Assembly (NCBI GenBank): GCA_025350695.1
Contig: JANXXI010000087.1
Coordinates: forward strand, 41,776 to 105,775
DNA length: 64,000 nucleotides
Direction of reading: 5' to 3'
DNA from: Acidobacteriota bacterium
GTDB taxonomy: Bacteria; Acidobacteriota; Terriglobia; Bryobacterales; Bryobacteraceae
Shown piece after piece: positions 19,120-27,533 of this stretch (positions are counted from its first letter, which is position 1; every line of letters begins with the position of its first letter). Below the pieces are notes generated by a model. That model was not told the origin of the DNA, ran no database searches, and was given only the letters and a program-made list of their open reading frames with translations. Position numbers and translations under genes: made by a program.

Positions 19120-20238
19120 TTAAGCGGACAAAGCTTTTTTGAAGCCTTCGAGGAGCAACGCAATGTTTTCCTTCTTCGAACCTTCGCCCATCAACCCGAT
19201 CCGCCAAATCTTACCGGCCAGTGGGCCAAAGCCGCCGGCAAAATCAATCCCGTAATTGTCCAGCAAAGACTTGCGGACCGTCATGTCGTCCTTGCCTTCC
19301 GGGATGATCGGTGTGTGCAATGTCCAAAGACGATGGGGATTGTTTACCAGCATCTTCAACCCAAGACCTTCAAGACCGGCGATCAACTCAAGGTGATTCG
19401 CCTTGTGACGTGCAAACCGTTCTTCAATGCCTTCCTCCATGATCAGTGCCAAACCTTCATGCAAGGCATAGAACATGCTGATGGGCGCGGTATGGTGATA
19501 CCGCTTCTGGCCGCCGAAATATTCGTCAAGCAGCTTGAAGTCCAAATACCACGTGCGGTTCGACTCTTTCCTCGCGCGCAACCGCTCCATCGCTCGTTCA
19601 CTAACGGTAATCGGCGACAACCCGGGAGGGCAGCTTAAACCTTTTTGCGAGCAGCTAAAAGCGATATCGATGCCGGTCTTATCCACGTTGATAGGCATTG
19701 TTCCCAGCGACGTAACGCAATCGGCAATCACAAGCGCTCCCACTTCATGGGCAGCTTGGCAAAGGGCATCCCCGTTCTGCCAAACGCCGGTTGATGTTTC
19801 AGCGGTCACGTAGCCAACCATGGTAGGCTTCTCGCGCAGGATGGCTTCACGAATTTCGGCGTCTGAAAAGGTCTCGCCCCAGGGTTTCTCAACGCGAACC
19901 ACGGTTGCGCCCTGACGGCGGCTCATCTCCGCTATGCGGTCAGCGAAGTAGCCCGCGATGAACACCACCACTTTGGTGTCGGCATGGACGAAGTTAGAAA
20001 CGGCGGCTTCCATGCCGGCGCTCCCCGTGCCTGAAAGCACCATCGTAAACGGATTTTCTGTTCCGTACACGGTGCGCAACCAGGGCCGAATATTCTCATT
20101 GATCTGGAAAAAGAAAGGGTCCAAATGGCCCACAATAGGTTTGCCCATCGCCTCGTAAACCCGCTGCGCAACCGGCGTGGGTCCAGGTCCAAGAAGGAGC
20201 CTGTGAGGAGGATTAAGGCTTGGAATCGAGCTAGGCAT
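19120..20238 (-). CDS. PLP-dependent aminotransferase, alanine--glyoxylate / serine-pyruvate type
   Basis: A 372-residue fold-type I class V aminotransferase. The family opening LLLGPGPTPVAQRVYEAMG is present, followed by the PLP phosphate region LSGTGSAGMEAAVSNF, the Asp that binds the pyridine nitrogen in VIADCVTSLG, and the Schiff-base lysine in CSQKGLSCPPGL. Relatives convert serine or alanine with glyoxylate or pyruvate. The YHHTAPISMFYALHEGL and RIGLMGEG segments near the end are characteristic. It is divergent from hrpB, 26 bases apart, so promoters must overlap. Confidence 0.92.
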   Translation of the reverse strand: MPSSIPSLNPPHRLLLGPGPTPVAQRVYEAMGKPIVGHLDPFFFQINENIRPWLRTVYGTENPFTMVLSGTGSAGMEAAVSNFVHADTKVVVFIAGYFADRIAEMSRRQGATVVRVEKPWGETFSDAEIREAILREKPTMVGYVTAETSTGVWQNGDALCQAAHEVGALVIADCVTSLGTMPINVDKTGIDIAFSCSQKGLSCPPGLSPITVSERAMERLRARKESNRTWYLDFKLLDEYFGGQKRYHHTAPISMFYALHEGLALIMEEGIEERFARHKANHLELIAGLEGLGLKMLVNNPHRLWTLHTPIIPEGKDDMTVRKSLLDNYGIDFAGGFGPLAGKIWRIGLMGEGSKKENIALLLEGFKKALSA

Positions 20239-20264
20239 GTCCCTTTCAGTGTAACGTGAAATGA

Positions 20265-22646
20265 GTGCCAGTCACTTTGCCGGTCGATGCGTTGCTTGTC
20301 TCGATCCTCGAAAAACTAAAAAAAGGCCGCAATTTGGTGCTCGAAGCCGCTCCAGGGGCGGGGAAGACCACCCGTGTTCCACCGGCGCTTTTGGCTCTCA
20401 CCGCCAAGGAAGTATGGGTTTTGGAGCCTCGCCGCATTGCCGCCCGCATGGCTGCCCGCCGCGTGGCCCAGGAACTTGGGGAAAAGCTAGGGGAAACCGT
20501 TGGCTATCAGGTACGCTTCGAAGAAGTTTCCGGCCCAAAAACACGCCTCCGTTTCCTGACCGAAGGCGTCCTAACCCGCCGCATTCATTCCGATCCAACG
20601 CTCGCGGCGGCCGGCATCGTTGTGCTGGATGAATTCCACGAGCGGCACATGGATGCCGACCTTGCGTTGGCCATTCTCTTGCACTTACAGCGCACCTCGC
20701 GCCCCGATCTTCGCCTGCTTGTAATGTCCGCCACGCTCGACGCCGCCCCCATCGCCGACCATTTGCAATGCGATGTAATCAGCAGCGAAGGCCGTCTTTT
20801 CCCATTAGCCGAGCGTTGGACGCCGTATTCAAGCGCTGCCATCGACCAGCAGGTTGCCGCCGCGGTAGAAACGCTTAACGGCTCCGGCGACACGCTAGTT
20901 TTCCTGCCAGGCACCGCGGAAATTCGGCAAGCCCAACGCGCCGTGGAATCAATCGCTCGCCGTCGCAATCTCCTGGTGCTGCCGCTTCACGGCGACCTTT
21001 CCCCAGCCGAGCAAGACCGCGCCGTCGACCCTGCTTCCCAACCCAAACTCATCTTATCCACTAACGTCGCCGAAAGCTCCATCACGATCGATGGATTGAC
21101 CACCGTCATCGACAGCGGCCTGTCTCGTGTAGCTTTCGATTCGCCATGGACCGGCATTCCCGAATTGCGTCTGACGCGCATCAGTCAAGCGTCTGCCCGC
21201 CAGCGTGCCGGTCGAGCAGCGCGCACCGGGCCTGGCACTGTAATCCGTCTCTACACCAACGAGGACTTCGCCCGCCGCCCCGCTCAGGATTCTCCGGAAA
21301 TTTCCCGCCGCGAGCTCTCTCAGTTGCTTCTCGATCTGAATGCCCTCGACCTTGATTCGGCCCTTTTGCCCTGGCTTGAATCGCCCCCCGACGATCATTT
21401 GAACGCCGCCCGCGATCTTCTCACCCGCCTTGGAGCCTTTGGTCCGGCGGGCCGCAAAATGGCGAGGCTTCCTTTGCCTCCGCGCTTGGCCCGGCTTGTG
21501 GTTGAAGCCCAATCACGCAATACAGCCTATGACGGTTGCCGCATTGCTGCAGCCCTCTCGGCCGGCGAACGTTTGAACGATCGGACGAAGCATCAATCGG
21601 CCCCCAGTGACCTGCTTCTACTGATGGAGCAAGACTGGCAATACCGCACACGCCAGACGTTCGATCAACTGAGGCGGGCCGCCGGAGTCCGCGACACACG
21701 CCACGGCGAAGACGAAGACTTGTTAATCGCCACTCTAGCCGCTTTTCCGGACCGTCTCGCCTCACGGAAGAAGACCGGCGACTACACCTTGGCTGGAGGT
21801 GGCTCCGCTCGTCTCGCGCCCGAAAGCGCTCTTGGCGAAGAACCCCTTATTGTGGCCGTTGATGTCGAAGAGCGCAAAGAAAATGGCTTGCCGCTAATCC
21901 GCCTTGCCAGTAAGGTTAAGCCCGAATGGTTAATCGATCTCTTCCCCGACCGCATCGTCGAATTGGCTGGTCTTGAGTGGAACAAGGCCCAGGAGCGAGT
22001 GGAAGCCCGTAGCGCCTTGCAGTACGACGGCCTAATCATCGAAGAATCGCGAAGTGGGGAAGTGGACGTCGAAAAAGCCGCCCAGCTGTTGGCTCAAAAA
22101 GCGATCGAAGCCGGTATGCCGCGTTTTGTCGGCGAAGCTGACTGGAGCAGCATCCACGCTCGTCTGGCTTTTGCCGCCGAGCATCTATCTCTGCCAAAGG
22201 TCGATGACCAGTTCCTCACGCCACTGATCGGGAAGGCGGCATACGGTCTAAAAAGTTTCGCTGATTTGAAGTCCTCCCTAAGCGAAGGCGGTCTGCTTCG
22301 CGCCATATTGCAAGGCTTCCCGTCCGATGTGGCCCGCCGCATCGAAGAGTTCGCCCCTGAAAAATTACGACTCCCCTCCGGACGCGTCGCAAAGGTAGAA
22401 TACGCCGAAGGCCAACCGCCATGGATGGCCTCGCGCCTACAAGACTTTTTCGGCATGAAGGAAACCCCGCGAGTGGCCGGCGGCCAAGTTCCGGTGGTAG
22501 TGCACCTGCTGGCCCCCAACTACCGACCGGTTCAAATGACCACGGATCTGGCTGGCTTCTGGAAACGGCTCTACCCGGAAGTGCGTCGCGAGTTATCCCG
22601 CCGTTACCCGCGTCATAAATGGCCCGAAGATCCCTTCAACAGGTGA
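20265..22646 (+). CDS. hrpB: ATP-dependent helicase HrpB (DEAH-box)
   Basis: A 793-residue DExH helicase. Motif I is APGAGKTTRVP (about 29-39), motif II reads VLDEFHERH (a DEFH variant), motif III SATLD, and motif VI QRAGRAARTGPG, followed by the HrpB-specific C-terminal domain ending KWPEDP. The N-terminal LPVDALLVSILEKLKKGRNL is typical of HrpB. The start is a GTG at 20265; an ATG four bases earlier is in another frame. Length is slightly below the usual 810-850. The physiological role is not established for most HrpB proteins. Confidence 0.95.
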   Translation: MPVTLPVDALLVSILEKLKKGRNLVLEAAPGAGKTTRVPPALLALTAKEVWVLEPRRIAARMAARRVAQELGEKLGETVGYQVRFEEVSGPKTRLRFLTEGVLTRRIHSDPTLAAAGIVVLDEFHERHMDADLALAILLHLQRTSRPDLRLLVMSATLDAAPIADHLQCDVISSEGRLFPLAERWTPYSSAAIDQQVAAAVETLNGSGDTLVFLPGTAEIRQAQRAVESIARRRNLLVLPLHGDLSPAEQDRAVDPASQPKLILSTNVAESSITIDGLTTVIDSGLSRVAFDSPWTGIPELRLTRISQASARQRAGRAARTGPGTVIRLYTNEDFARRPAQDSPEISRRELSQLLLDLNALDLDSALLPWLESPPDDHLNAARDLLTRLGAFGPAGRKMARLPLPPRLARLVVEAQSRNTAYDGCRIAAALSAGERLNDRTKHQSAPSDLLLLMEQDWQYRTRQTFDQLRRAAGVRDTRHGEDEDLLIATLAAFPDRLASRKKTGDYTLAGGGSARLAPESALGEEPLIVAVDVEERKENGLPLIRLASKVKPEWLIDLFPDRIVELAGLEWNKAQERVEARSALQYDGLIIEESRSGEVDVEKAAQLLAQKAIEAGMPRFVGEADWSSIHARLAFAAEHLSLPKVDDQFLTPLIGKAAYGLKSFADLKSSLSEGGLLRAILQGFPSDVARRIEEFAPEKLRLPSGRVAKVEYAEGQPPWMASRLQDFFGMKETPRVAGGQVPVVVHLLAPNYRPVQMTTDLAGFWKRLYPEVRRELSRRYPRHKWPEDPFNR

Positions 22647-22734
22647 TTGACGTGGGACGGGGCCATGGCAGCGCGAGGAATGCACAGTTTACACGCTTGC
22701 CACGCCTCTTATTCGTAAGTGGATGGATGCACGC

Positions 22735-22842
22735 AAAAATGGGGACTGACGAAACTGACATCTTTTTTCGCTTCCGCGAGGGATTGATTTTCTGAAGAGT
22801 AACTTGCGAAAAAGGCTGTCTGCTCCGTCAGTCCCCATTTTT
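22735..22842. repeat. REPIN-like element: 17-bp inverted repeats around 74 bases
   Basis: Perfect arms at 22735-22751 (aaaaatggggactgacg) and 22826-22842 (cgtcagtccccattttt) flank 74 bases. The layout is that of a paired REP sequence (REPIN), usually mobilised by a REP-associated tyrosine transposase. No such transposase is in the window. Confidence 0.65.
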
Positions 22843-22926
22843 CAGATCTTTGGATACTAACGGTATTGTTGTTATGCACAGGCGGCCAACTTACGACAGA
22901 CCTTCCAGTGTTCGAGGTGGCATCGA

Positions 22927-23178
22927 TTAGGCTAAACCCAACCGGACTAAAACGGTGGATCCATCAACCGATCCAAGGGCAGGATTACTCTGGATAACGT
23001 ATCGTTGCGGGAGTGCGTAGCTTTTGCGAATAGTATCCCCACGGGCAGGATTATGCACTGGAAGGACCGCCCTGGCTTGAATCTGAAAGTTCGATATGGT
23101 TGCTTCGTTTCCACCTGACACTTCTCGTGAGATAGTCATGCGAATGATGCGAACATTACTAGCCGAGCCATCCAACGT
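22927..23178 (-). pseudogene. Possible 3' remnant of a secreted or pilin-like gene
   Basis: An open minus-strand frame of about 82 codons with a TTG as its only possible start and a stop just upstream. The translation (NVRIIRMTISREVSGG, then STVLVRLGLA at the end) reads like the C-terminal beta strands of a pilin-like or other secreted protein, with no N-terminal half. No ribosome site is seen. It could also be a chance frame. Confidence 0.3.
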
Positions 23179-23412
23179 AAGTACTCACGTGAAAACTAAG
23201 GGCCTTTGCGCTCCCGGTCGCGAAACGGGGCGAGGCGTTGCGGGACTCTTGCAACGGTGAGGACAGCGCTTTTACTTTTGGGCAAGGCCGCGTAATCGCC
23301 CGTGCCTTATCTATGTCTTCTTTTGCGGATTATCTTTCGGGACCTGTCTTTAAGTTTGGACGACCGGCATTAGCATTTTCCGCGCTCTTCAAAACCCAGG
23401 TAGAATAAAGGT

Positions 23413-23973
23413 ATGCGTCCAACACGCGTTTTAGTCGTCGGCGCTTTCCTAATGGGTGTGGCCCTGCCTTATGTTTTCGCCGCCACCACCACAAAGAAAG
23501 CCCCCGCTCCTGTGAAGAAAGGCGCCGTTACCAAGGCTCCCGTCGCCGCCTCAAAGAGCATTCCCAAGAAAGCCGTGGCAACAAAATCCGCGGCTGCTTC
23601 GAAGGGAGCCCCAGTCCGCACCGCGACGGCAGCCAGCAACCGCAAGCGCGTAGCCTCCCGCAGCTATGCGAAAACTGGTCGCCGGGTCGCCGCTCCCGTG
23701 TATCGCGGTCAGCAAGGTCCATCATCAGACCGCTACCAGGAAATTCAGCAGGCCCTCATCGAAAAGGGTTACTTGCAGGGTACGCCATCCGGGACTTGGG
23801 ACACTCAAACCTCCGATGCCATGCGCCGCTTCCAAACCGAGAAAAATCTGCCCGCCACTGGTCACCTCAATTCGCTTTCCCTCATCCAGCTTGGCTTGGG
23901 GCCCAAGCGTCTAGCCATGGTGAAACCACCCTCGCCCACCGTCCTCTCCGCCCAACCAACTGGCGACAGGTAA
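23413..23973 (+). CDS. Secreted peptidoglycan-binding-domain protein
   Basis: A 186-residue protein. A signal peptide (about 1-23, VVGAFLMGVALPYVFA) is followed by a low-complexity Lys/Ala/Pro/Thr-rich, strongly basic region (about 25-95), as in wall- or DNA-associated tails. A PG_binding_1 domain occupies about residues 105-165 (IQQALIEKGYLQGTPSGTWD, then AMRRFQTEKN and LPATGHLNSLSLIQLGL). It probably anchors to the cell wall; no catalytic domain is attached. It ends 4 bases before ald, so the two are likely co-transcribed although functionally unrelated. Confidence 0.85.
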   Translation: MRPTRVLVVGAFLMGVALPYVFAATTTKKAPAPVKKGAVTKAPVAASKSIPKKAVATKSAAASKGAPVRTATAASNRKRVASRSYAKTGRRVAAPVYRGQQGPSSDRYQEIQQALIEKGYLQGTPSGTWDTQTSDAMRRFQTEKNLPATGHLNSLSLIQLGLGPKRLAMVKPPSPTVLSAQPTGDR

Positions 23974-23977
23974 CATC

Positions 23978-25090
23978 ATGATCATCGGAGTTCCGAAGGA
24001 AATAAAGGATCATGAGACGCGTGTCGGCCTCGTTCCAGCTAGCGCTACGGCGCTGGTCGAAGCAGGGCATCGCGTTTTGATTCAATCAGGCGCAGGGAAG
24101 GGTAGTTCACTTCCCGATCAGGATTATGCCGAGGCTGGGGCTGACATCGTCGCCACGGCCAGCGAAGTTTGGGAGCGATCCGACATGGTGGTGAAGGTGA
24201 AAGAACCCCTTCCCGCTGAATACGTCCAGTTCCGTCCGGGACTGATCCTCGCCACGTTCCTGCACCTTGCCCCTTTTAAGGAACTAACCGCCAAGCTGCT
24301 GGAATCGAAAGTGTCGGCGTTGGCGTATGAAACTATCCGCGAGGCTGATGGGTCGCTCCCTTTGCTCACTCCAATGAGCGAAGTTGCCGGTCGCATGTCC
24401 GTTCAAGTGGGCGCGCAGTATCTTGAAAAGCCCAACGGCGGACGAGGAATTCTCCTTGGCGGCGTTCCCGGTGTAGCGCCGGCCAATGTCGTGATCCTAG
24501 GTGGAGGCGTCGTCGGCCACAATGCAGCGAAAATCGCCTGGGGCCTTGGCGCTCACGTCACCATCATCGACAAGAACCTGACCCGGCTGCGCGAACTCGA
24601 TGATATTTATAACGGTCACGTGGTTACACTAGCATCGGATTATTACACCGTTCGCGGCGCGCTCAAGCAGGCCGATCTCGTAATTGGCGCGGTGCTAATT
24701 CCAGGAGCTTTCGCTCCAAGGCTGGTGAGGCGGGAAACGATCTCGTTGATGAAGCCCGGCTCGGTTATCGTCGACGTAGCCATTGATCAGGGCGGATGCT
24801 TTGAGACCTCGAAGCCCACCACGCATACCGATCCTGTTTACTACGTCGATAGCGTGCTGCACTACTGCGTCACCAACATGGCCGCCGCGGTGCCCCATAC
24901 TTCAACCTTCGCGCTAAACAACGCCACGCTCCCTTACCTTATGGAACTGGCCAACAAGGGCTTAGTCGATGCCTGCAAAACCCACCCGGCCATCGCCGAA
25001 GGCATGAATACTTACAAAGGCGAAGTTGTTTATAAGGCCGTGGCCGATTCGCAAAATCGCGCTTATAAGCCCTTAAGCAGCCTTCTGTAG
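23978..25090 (+). CDS. ald: Alanine dehydrogenase
   Basis: A 370-residue NAD-dependent enzyme interconverting L-alanine and pyruvate plus ammonia. The opening MIIGVPKEIKDHETRVGLVP is diagnostic, with substrate-binding Lys and His in MVVKVKEPLP and LATFLHLAP. The Rossmann fold begins VVILGGGVVGHNAAK (about 170), and the Asp active-site region DVAIDQGGCFETSKPTTH is intact. Length equals that of characterised enzymes (about 371). The stop overlaps the convergent MFS gene by 18 bases. Confidence 0.97.
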   Translation: MIIGVPKEIKDHETRVGLVPASATALVEAGHRVLIQSGAGKGSSLPDQDYAEAGADIVATASEVWERSDMVVKVKEPLPAEYVQFRPGLILATFLHLAPFKELTAKLLESKVSALAYETIREADGSLPLLTPMSEVAGRMSVQVGAQYLEKPNGGRGILLGGVPGVAPANVVILGGGVVGHNAAKIAWGLGAHVTIIDKNLTRLRELDDIYNGHVVTLASDYYTVRGALKQADLVIGAVLIPGAFAPRLVRRETISLMKPGSVIVDVAIDQGGCFETSKPTTHTDPVYYVDSVLHYCVTNMAAAVPHTSTFALNNATLPYLMELANKGLVDACKTHPAIAEGMNTYKGEVVYKAVADSQNRAYKPLSSLL

Positions 25091-26254
25091 TTTCGTCTCG
25101 CGAATCGCCAAATAGAACAAAGCCACCGCCGCGAACTCAAAACCGGCGCTGGTAGCGGCCATTGCGCTCATCGAGCGATCATACAACTGCCCCAAAATCA
25201 TCGATCCCAGAAACCAGCCGCCGCCAAACGCGGTGTGATAATAACCATAGGCTGATCCCCGCTTTCCACCCGGGGCAAGTTTCGCAACCGTTGCCTTCAC
25301 TAGCGAACCAATGGCCCCCAAACCCATTCCCCAAACCGCCAACCCGGCAACGATCATCGGACGGCTTCCCATAAACATCAGTCCTACCGCGCAACTGACG
25401 ACGACGCAAACCACCATCAACGCCTGTAGCCGGACTTTGTCCAACCAACGTCCCATCATCATAGCCGAGATGCCGTCAATAGCCATTGCCATCGCATACA
25501 ACACTGGAATTACACTGCTGGCAAACACCTTCTGCTTTTCTAAATGAAATGCGATCAGTGCGAAATCCGCAAAGCCAGCCGCCATTAATGCGCACGCACC
25601 CAGGAACAACCAATACGTCCGGGAAAAATGAGTGACTTGCCTACCGGCGTCTGTTTTTTCGAGGTCTTGCGGCTTAGGATACTGCCATCGAGCGGTAAGC
25701 AAAGCGGCCAGCGCCAGAGCCGCCGGAATGGCTAACAATTGAAACCCGGCGCGATAATTTCCCCAATGAGAAAGCGCCCAGGCCATCAGTAGCGGTCCAC
25801 AAAGCGCCCCCGTTTGATCCATTGCTTCATGCAACCCAAATCCAAAACTGGTTCCGATGCGCGATGCCCCATGCGACAAAATTACGTCTTTCGCCGGCCC
25901 GCGCACGGCTTTTCCGACGCGTTCCAGCATCAGCAGCAATGCGGCGGCGGGCCATGTAAAAGCTGTCGAAAGCAACGGCACGGTAAGCAGGTTAATCGAA
26001 TAGCCGAAAATAGTGAAGCCCCAATAACGCTTCGTCCGATCCACCAACGCGCCACTAATCAACCTCAGCGCATGGCCCACCAATTCACCGAATCCGCCCA
26101 GGAAGCCAACCATCGCACCGCTTGCCCCGAGCGAGGCCAGGAAACTGCCGGCCACGGACCACGCTCCTTCGTAGGTCATATCCGCGCATAGGCTGACCAT
26201 GCCCAGTAGGACTACTAAACGGAATGCCGACTTCTCTTGCGGGTCTTCACTCAC
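25073..26254 (-). CDS. MFS transporter
   Basis: A 393-residue integral membrane protein with about 12 hydrophobic helices, the Major Facilitator layout. The region after helix 2 (GGFGELVGHALRLISGALVDR) and the KAVRGPAKDVILSHGAS loop resemble the UMF/YnfM-type MFS proteins of unknown substrate. In the second half GRWLDKVRLQ matches the repeat of the loop 2-3 motif. Its start overlaps the preceding exonuclease stop by 4 bases, so it is the last gene of the run from accD. Substrate unknown. Confidence 0.87.
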   Translation of the reverse strand: MSEDPQEKSAFRLVVLLGMVSLCADMTYEGAWSVAGSFLASLGASGAMVGFLGGFGELVGHALRLISGALVDRTKRYWGFTIFGYSINLLTVPLLSTAFTWPAAALLLMLERVGKAVRGPAKDVILSHGASRIGTSFGFGLHEAMDQTGALCGPLLMAWALSHWGNYRAGFQLLAIPAALALAALLTARWQYPKPQDLEKTDAGRQVTHFSRTYWLFLGACALMAAGFADFALIAFHLEKQKVFASSVIPVLYAMAMAIDGISAMMMGRWLDKVRLQALMVVCVVVSCAVGLMFMGSRPMIVAGLAVWGMGLGAIGSLVKATVAKLAPGGKRGSAYGYYHTAFGGGWFLGSMILGQLYDRSMSAMAATSAGFEFAAVALFYLAIRETKLQKAA

Positions 26255-27510
26255 AGCAAGCGTCGCGGCTTCGGCTTGCGGATCTTCGCCTCAAGCCGGG
26301 TTCGTCTCCTCTCAAGGCCCGGGTGTGGATCAATCTCCATCGCCGCCAACACAAACTCCATGGCAATCGAAGGATTTCGTTCTTTGTGTTCGTAATGTTT
26401 GGCGAGTTCTTCGCACGCCGCGGTCTGAAATGGATTCCCCGCGCCCGCCAGTTCTGAATAGATAGCCAGCGCCGCATCGTGCTTCTCCAACTTTCTCTCA
26501 AGCGCCGCCAAGTCCCACATCGTCCGCCAGGTAAGTTCGTCCGCCAGCCCGCCTTCAATCGCCTTCCGAAACAAAAGTGTTGCCTGATCGATTTGCCCCG
26601 CCTGCCTCAGCCACCGTCCAAGGCCAACCAGTTCCGCTGGATGCCGCACCGGAAACTGTTCCCAGCCTTGCTTTTGAAAAGCGCGCGGCACAATCGCCGT
26701 CAAACATGCCAGCGTGACAATGTCCAACGCGTTGTGCTCAAACACCGGCCCCAGTCGAAGCGACCGGCCGGTTCGCACATACTCAAAGTAGACGTAAGGA
26801 ATCAGCGCTCCTGGAACATCGCCAACCCGCTCCACGCCAAGAATCTGATTCTCAAGCTCCACCAATCGGCAGCTTTCAAAGCGAAGCTTCCACAATCGCC
26901 GGGCCCCAAACAGCAGATCCAGGTGAGCCAGGCTGGCAAAAGGAGGCCGCGCGCGCGACATGCGATACCGGGTTTCAAGCAACGGCTGATCGTAGGCGCG
27001 TCCGTTGTAAGTAACCAACACGTCGAAATCAGCCAAGTGCTGCGCCAAGGCATCCAACAAGCTGGCTTCCTCGGAAAAGTCGCGCATAAAAAACTGCTTC
27101 ACGCGGAAACCATCTTCGGTTATGCGGCCCACGCCAACCAGGAACGCGTAGGTGCCGCTGCCACCGGCCAACCCTGTTGTCTCTGTGTCCAGGAACGCCC
27201 AGCGTCCAACATCGCAAACCGGAAAGCCTTCGTCCGCCAAGCCAGCCAGATGGTCCTGAGGCAGATTGAATAGGTCGCTAATCTCAACGCTGCCGTGCCG
27301 TTTGTGCGATGGCCACAGGCGTTCACACTCGAAGTGCTTACCAAACGCCGTCTCAACTTCCTCGGCATGGTTCCAACTCCCCAGCATCTCCTGTAGCGCA
27401 TGATTTGCCCGTGGACGATGCGGCGGAGGCGCCTGCGGCAAGGACGTGCGTCGTTCCACGCTCGCGATTTTCGCCCGTAGAATTGCCAGTTGTCCTTGTA
27501 TGTCCGCCAA
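26251..27510 (-). CDS. RNase H-like exonuclease domain protein (YprB family) with TPR-like tail
   Basis: A 419-residue protein of the YprB type. The DEDD-like exonuclease domain spans about residues 100-275. Motif I is FLDTETTGLAGGSG (Asp108, Glu110); motif II lies in DVLVTYNGRAYDQPLLETRY, and the EHNALDIVTLA segment supplies the final acidic residue. Residues 290-405 form helical pairs (LGRWLRQAGQIDQATLLFRKAI) like tetratricopeptide repeats, which is less usual. The final tail is Lys/Arg-rich (RKPKPRRLL). It likely acts on nucleic acid but its substrate is unknown. It lies 23 bases after the ABC-F gene. Confidence 0.85.
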   Translation of the reverse strand: MADIQGQLAILRAKIASVERRTSLPQAPPPHRPRANHALQEMLGSWNHAEEVETAFGKHFECERLWPSHKRHGSVEISDLFNLPQDHLAGLADEGFPVCDVGRWAFLDTETTGLAGGSGTYAFLVGVGRITEDGFRVKQFFMRDFSEEASLLDALAQHLADFDVLVTYNGRAYDQPLLETRYRMSRARPPFASLAHLDLLFGARRLWKLRFESCRLVELENQILGVERVGDVPGALIPYVYFEYVRTGRSLRLGPVFEHNALDIVTLACLTAIVPRAFQKQGWEQFPVRHPAELVGLGRWLRQAGQIDQATLLFRKAIEGGLADELTWRTMWDLAALERKLEKHDAALAIYSELAGAGNPFQTAACEELAKHYEHKERNPSIAMEFVLAAMEIDPHPGLERRRTRLEAKIRKPKPRRLL

Positions 27511-27533
27511 TTAGTCCTTCGCCCTTTCTTTGC

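Larger units (their letters stand above)
22647..23412. other. Long intergenic stretch with an inverted repeat and a gene remnant
   Basis: About 770 bases with no complete gene. It holds a 17-bp inverted repeat pair (22735-22842) and, on the minus strand, an open tail (22927-23178) that looks like the end of a lost gene; both are listed separately. The remainder, including the upstream region of the peptidoglycan-binding gene, shows nothing I can name. Confidence 0.6.

Noticed and set aside
26479..27273. 264-codon plus-strand frame opposite the RNase H-like exonuclease gene
   Set aside because: Shadow of a well-supported gene; composition is typical of antisense frames in moderately GC-rich DNA.
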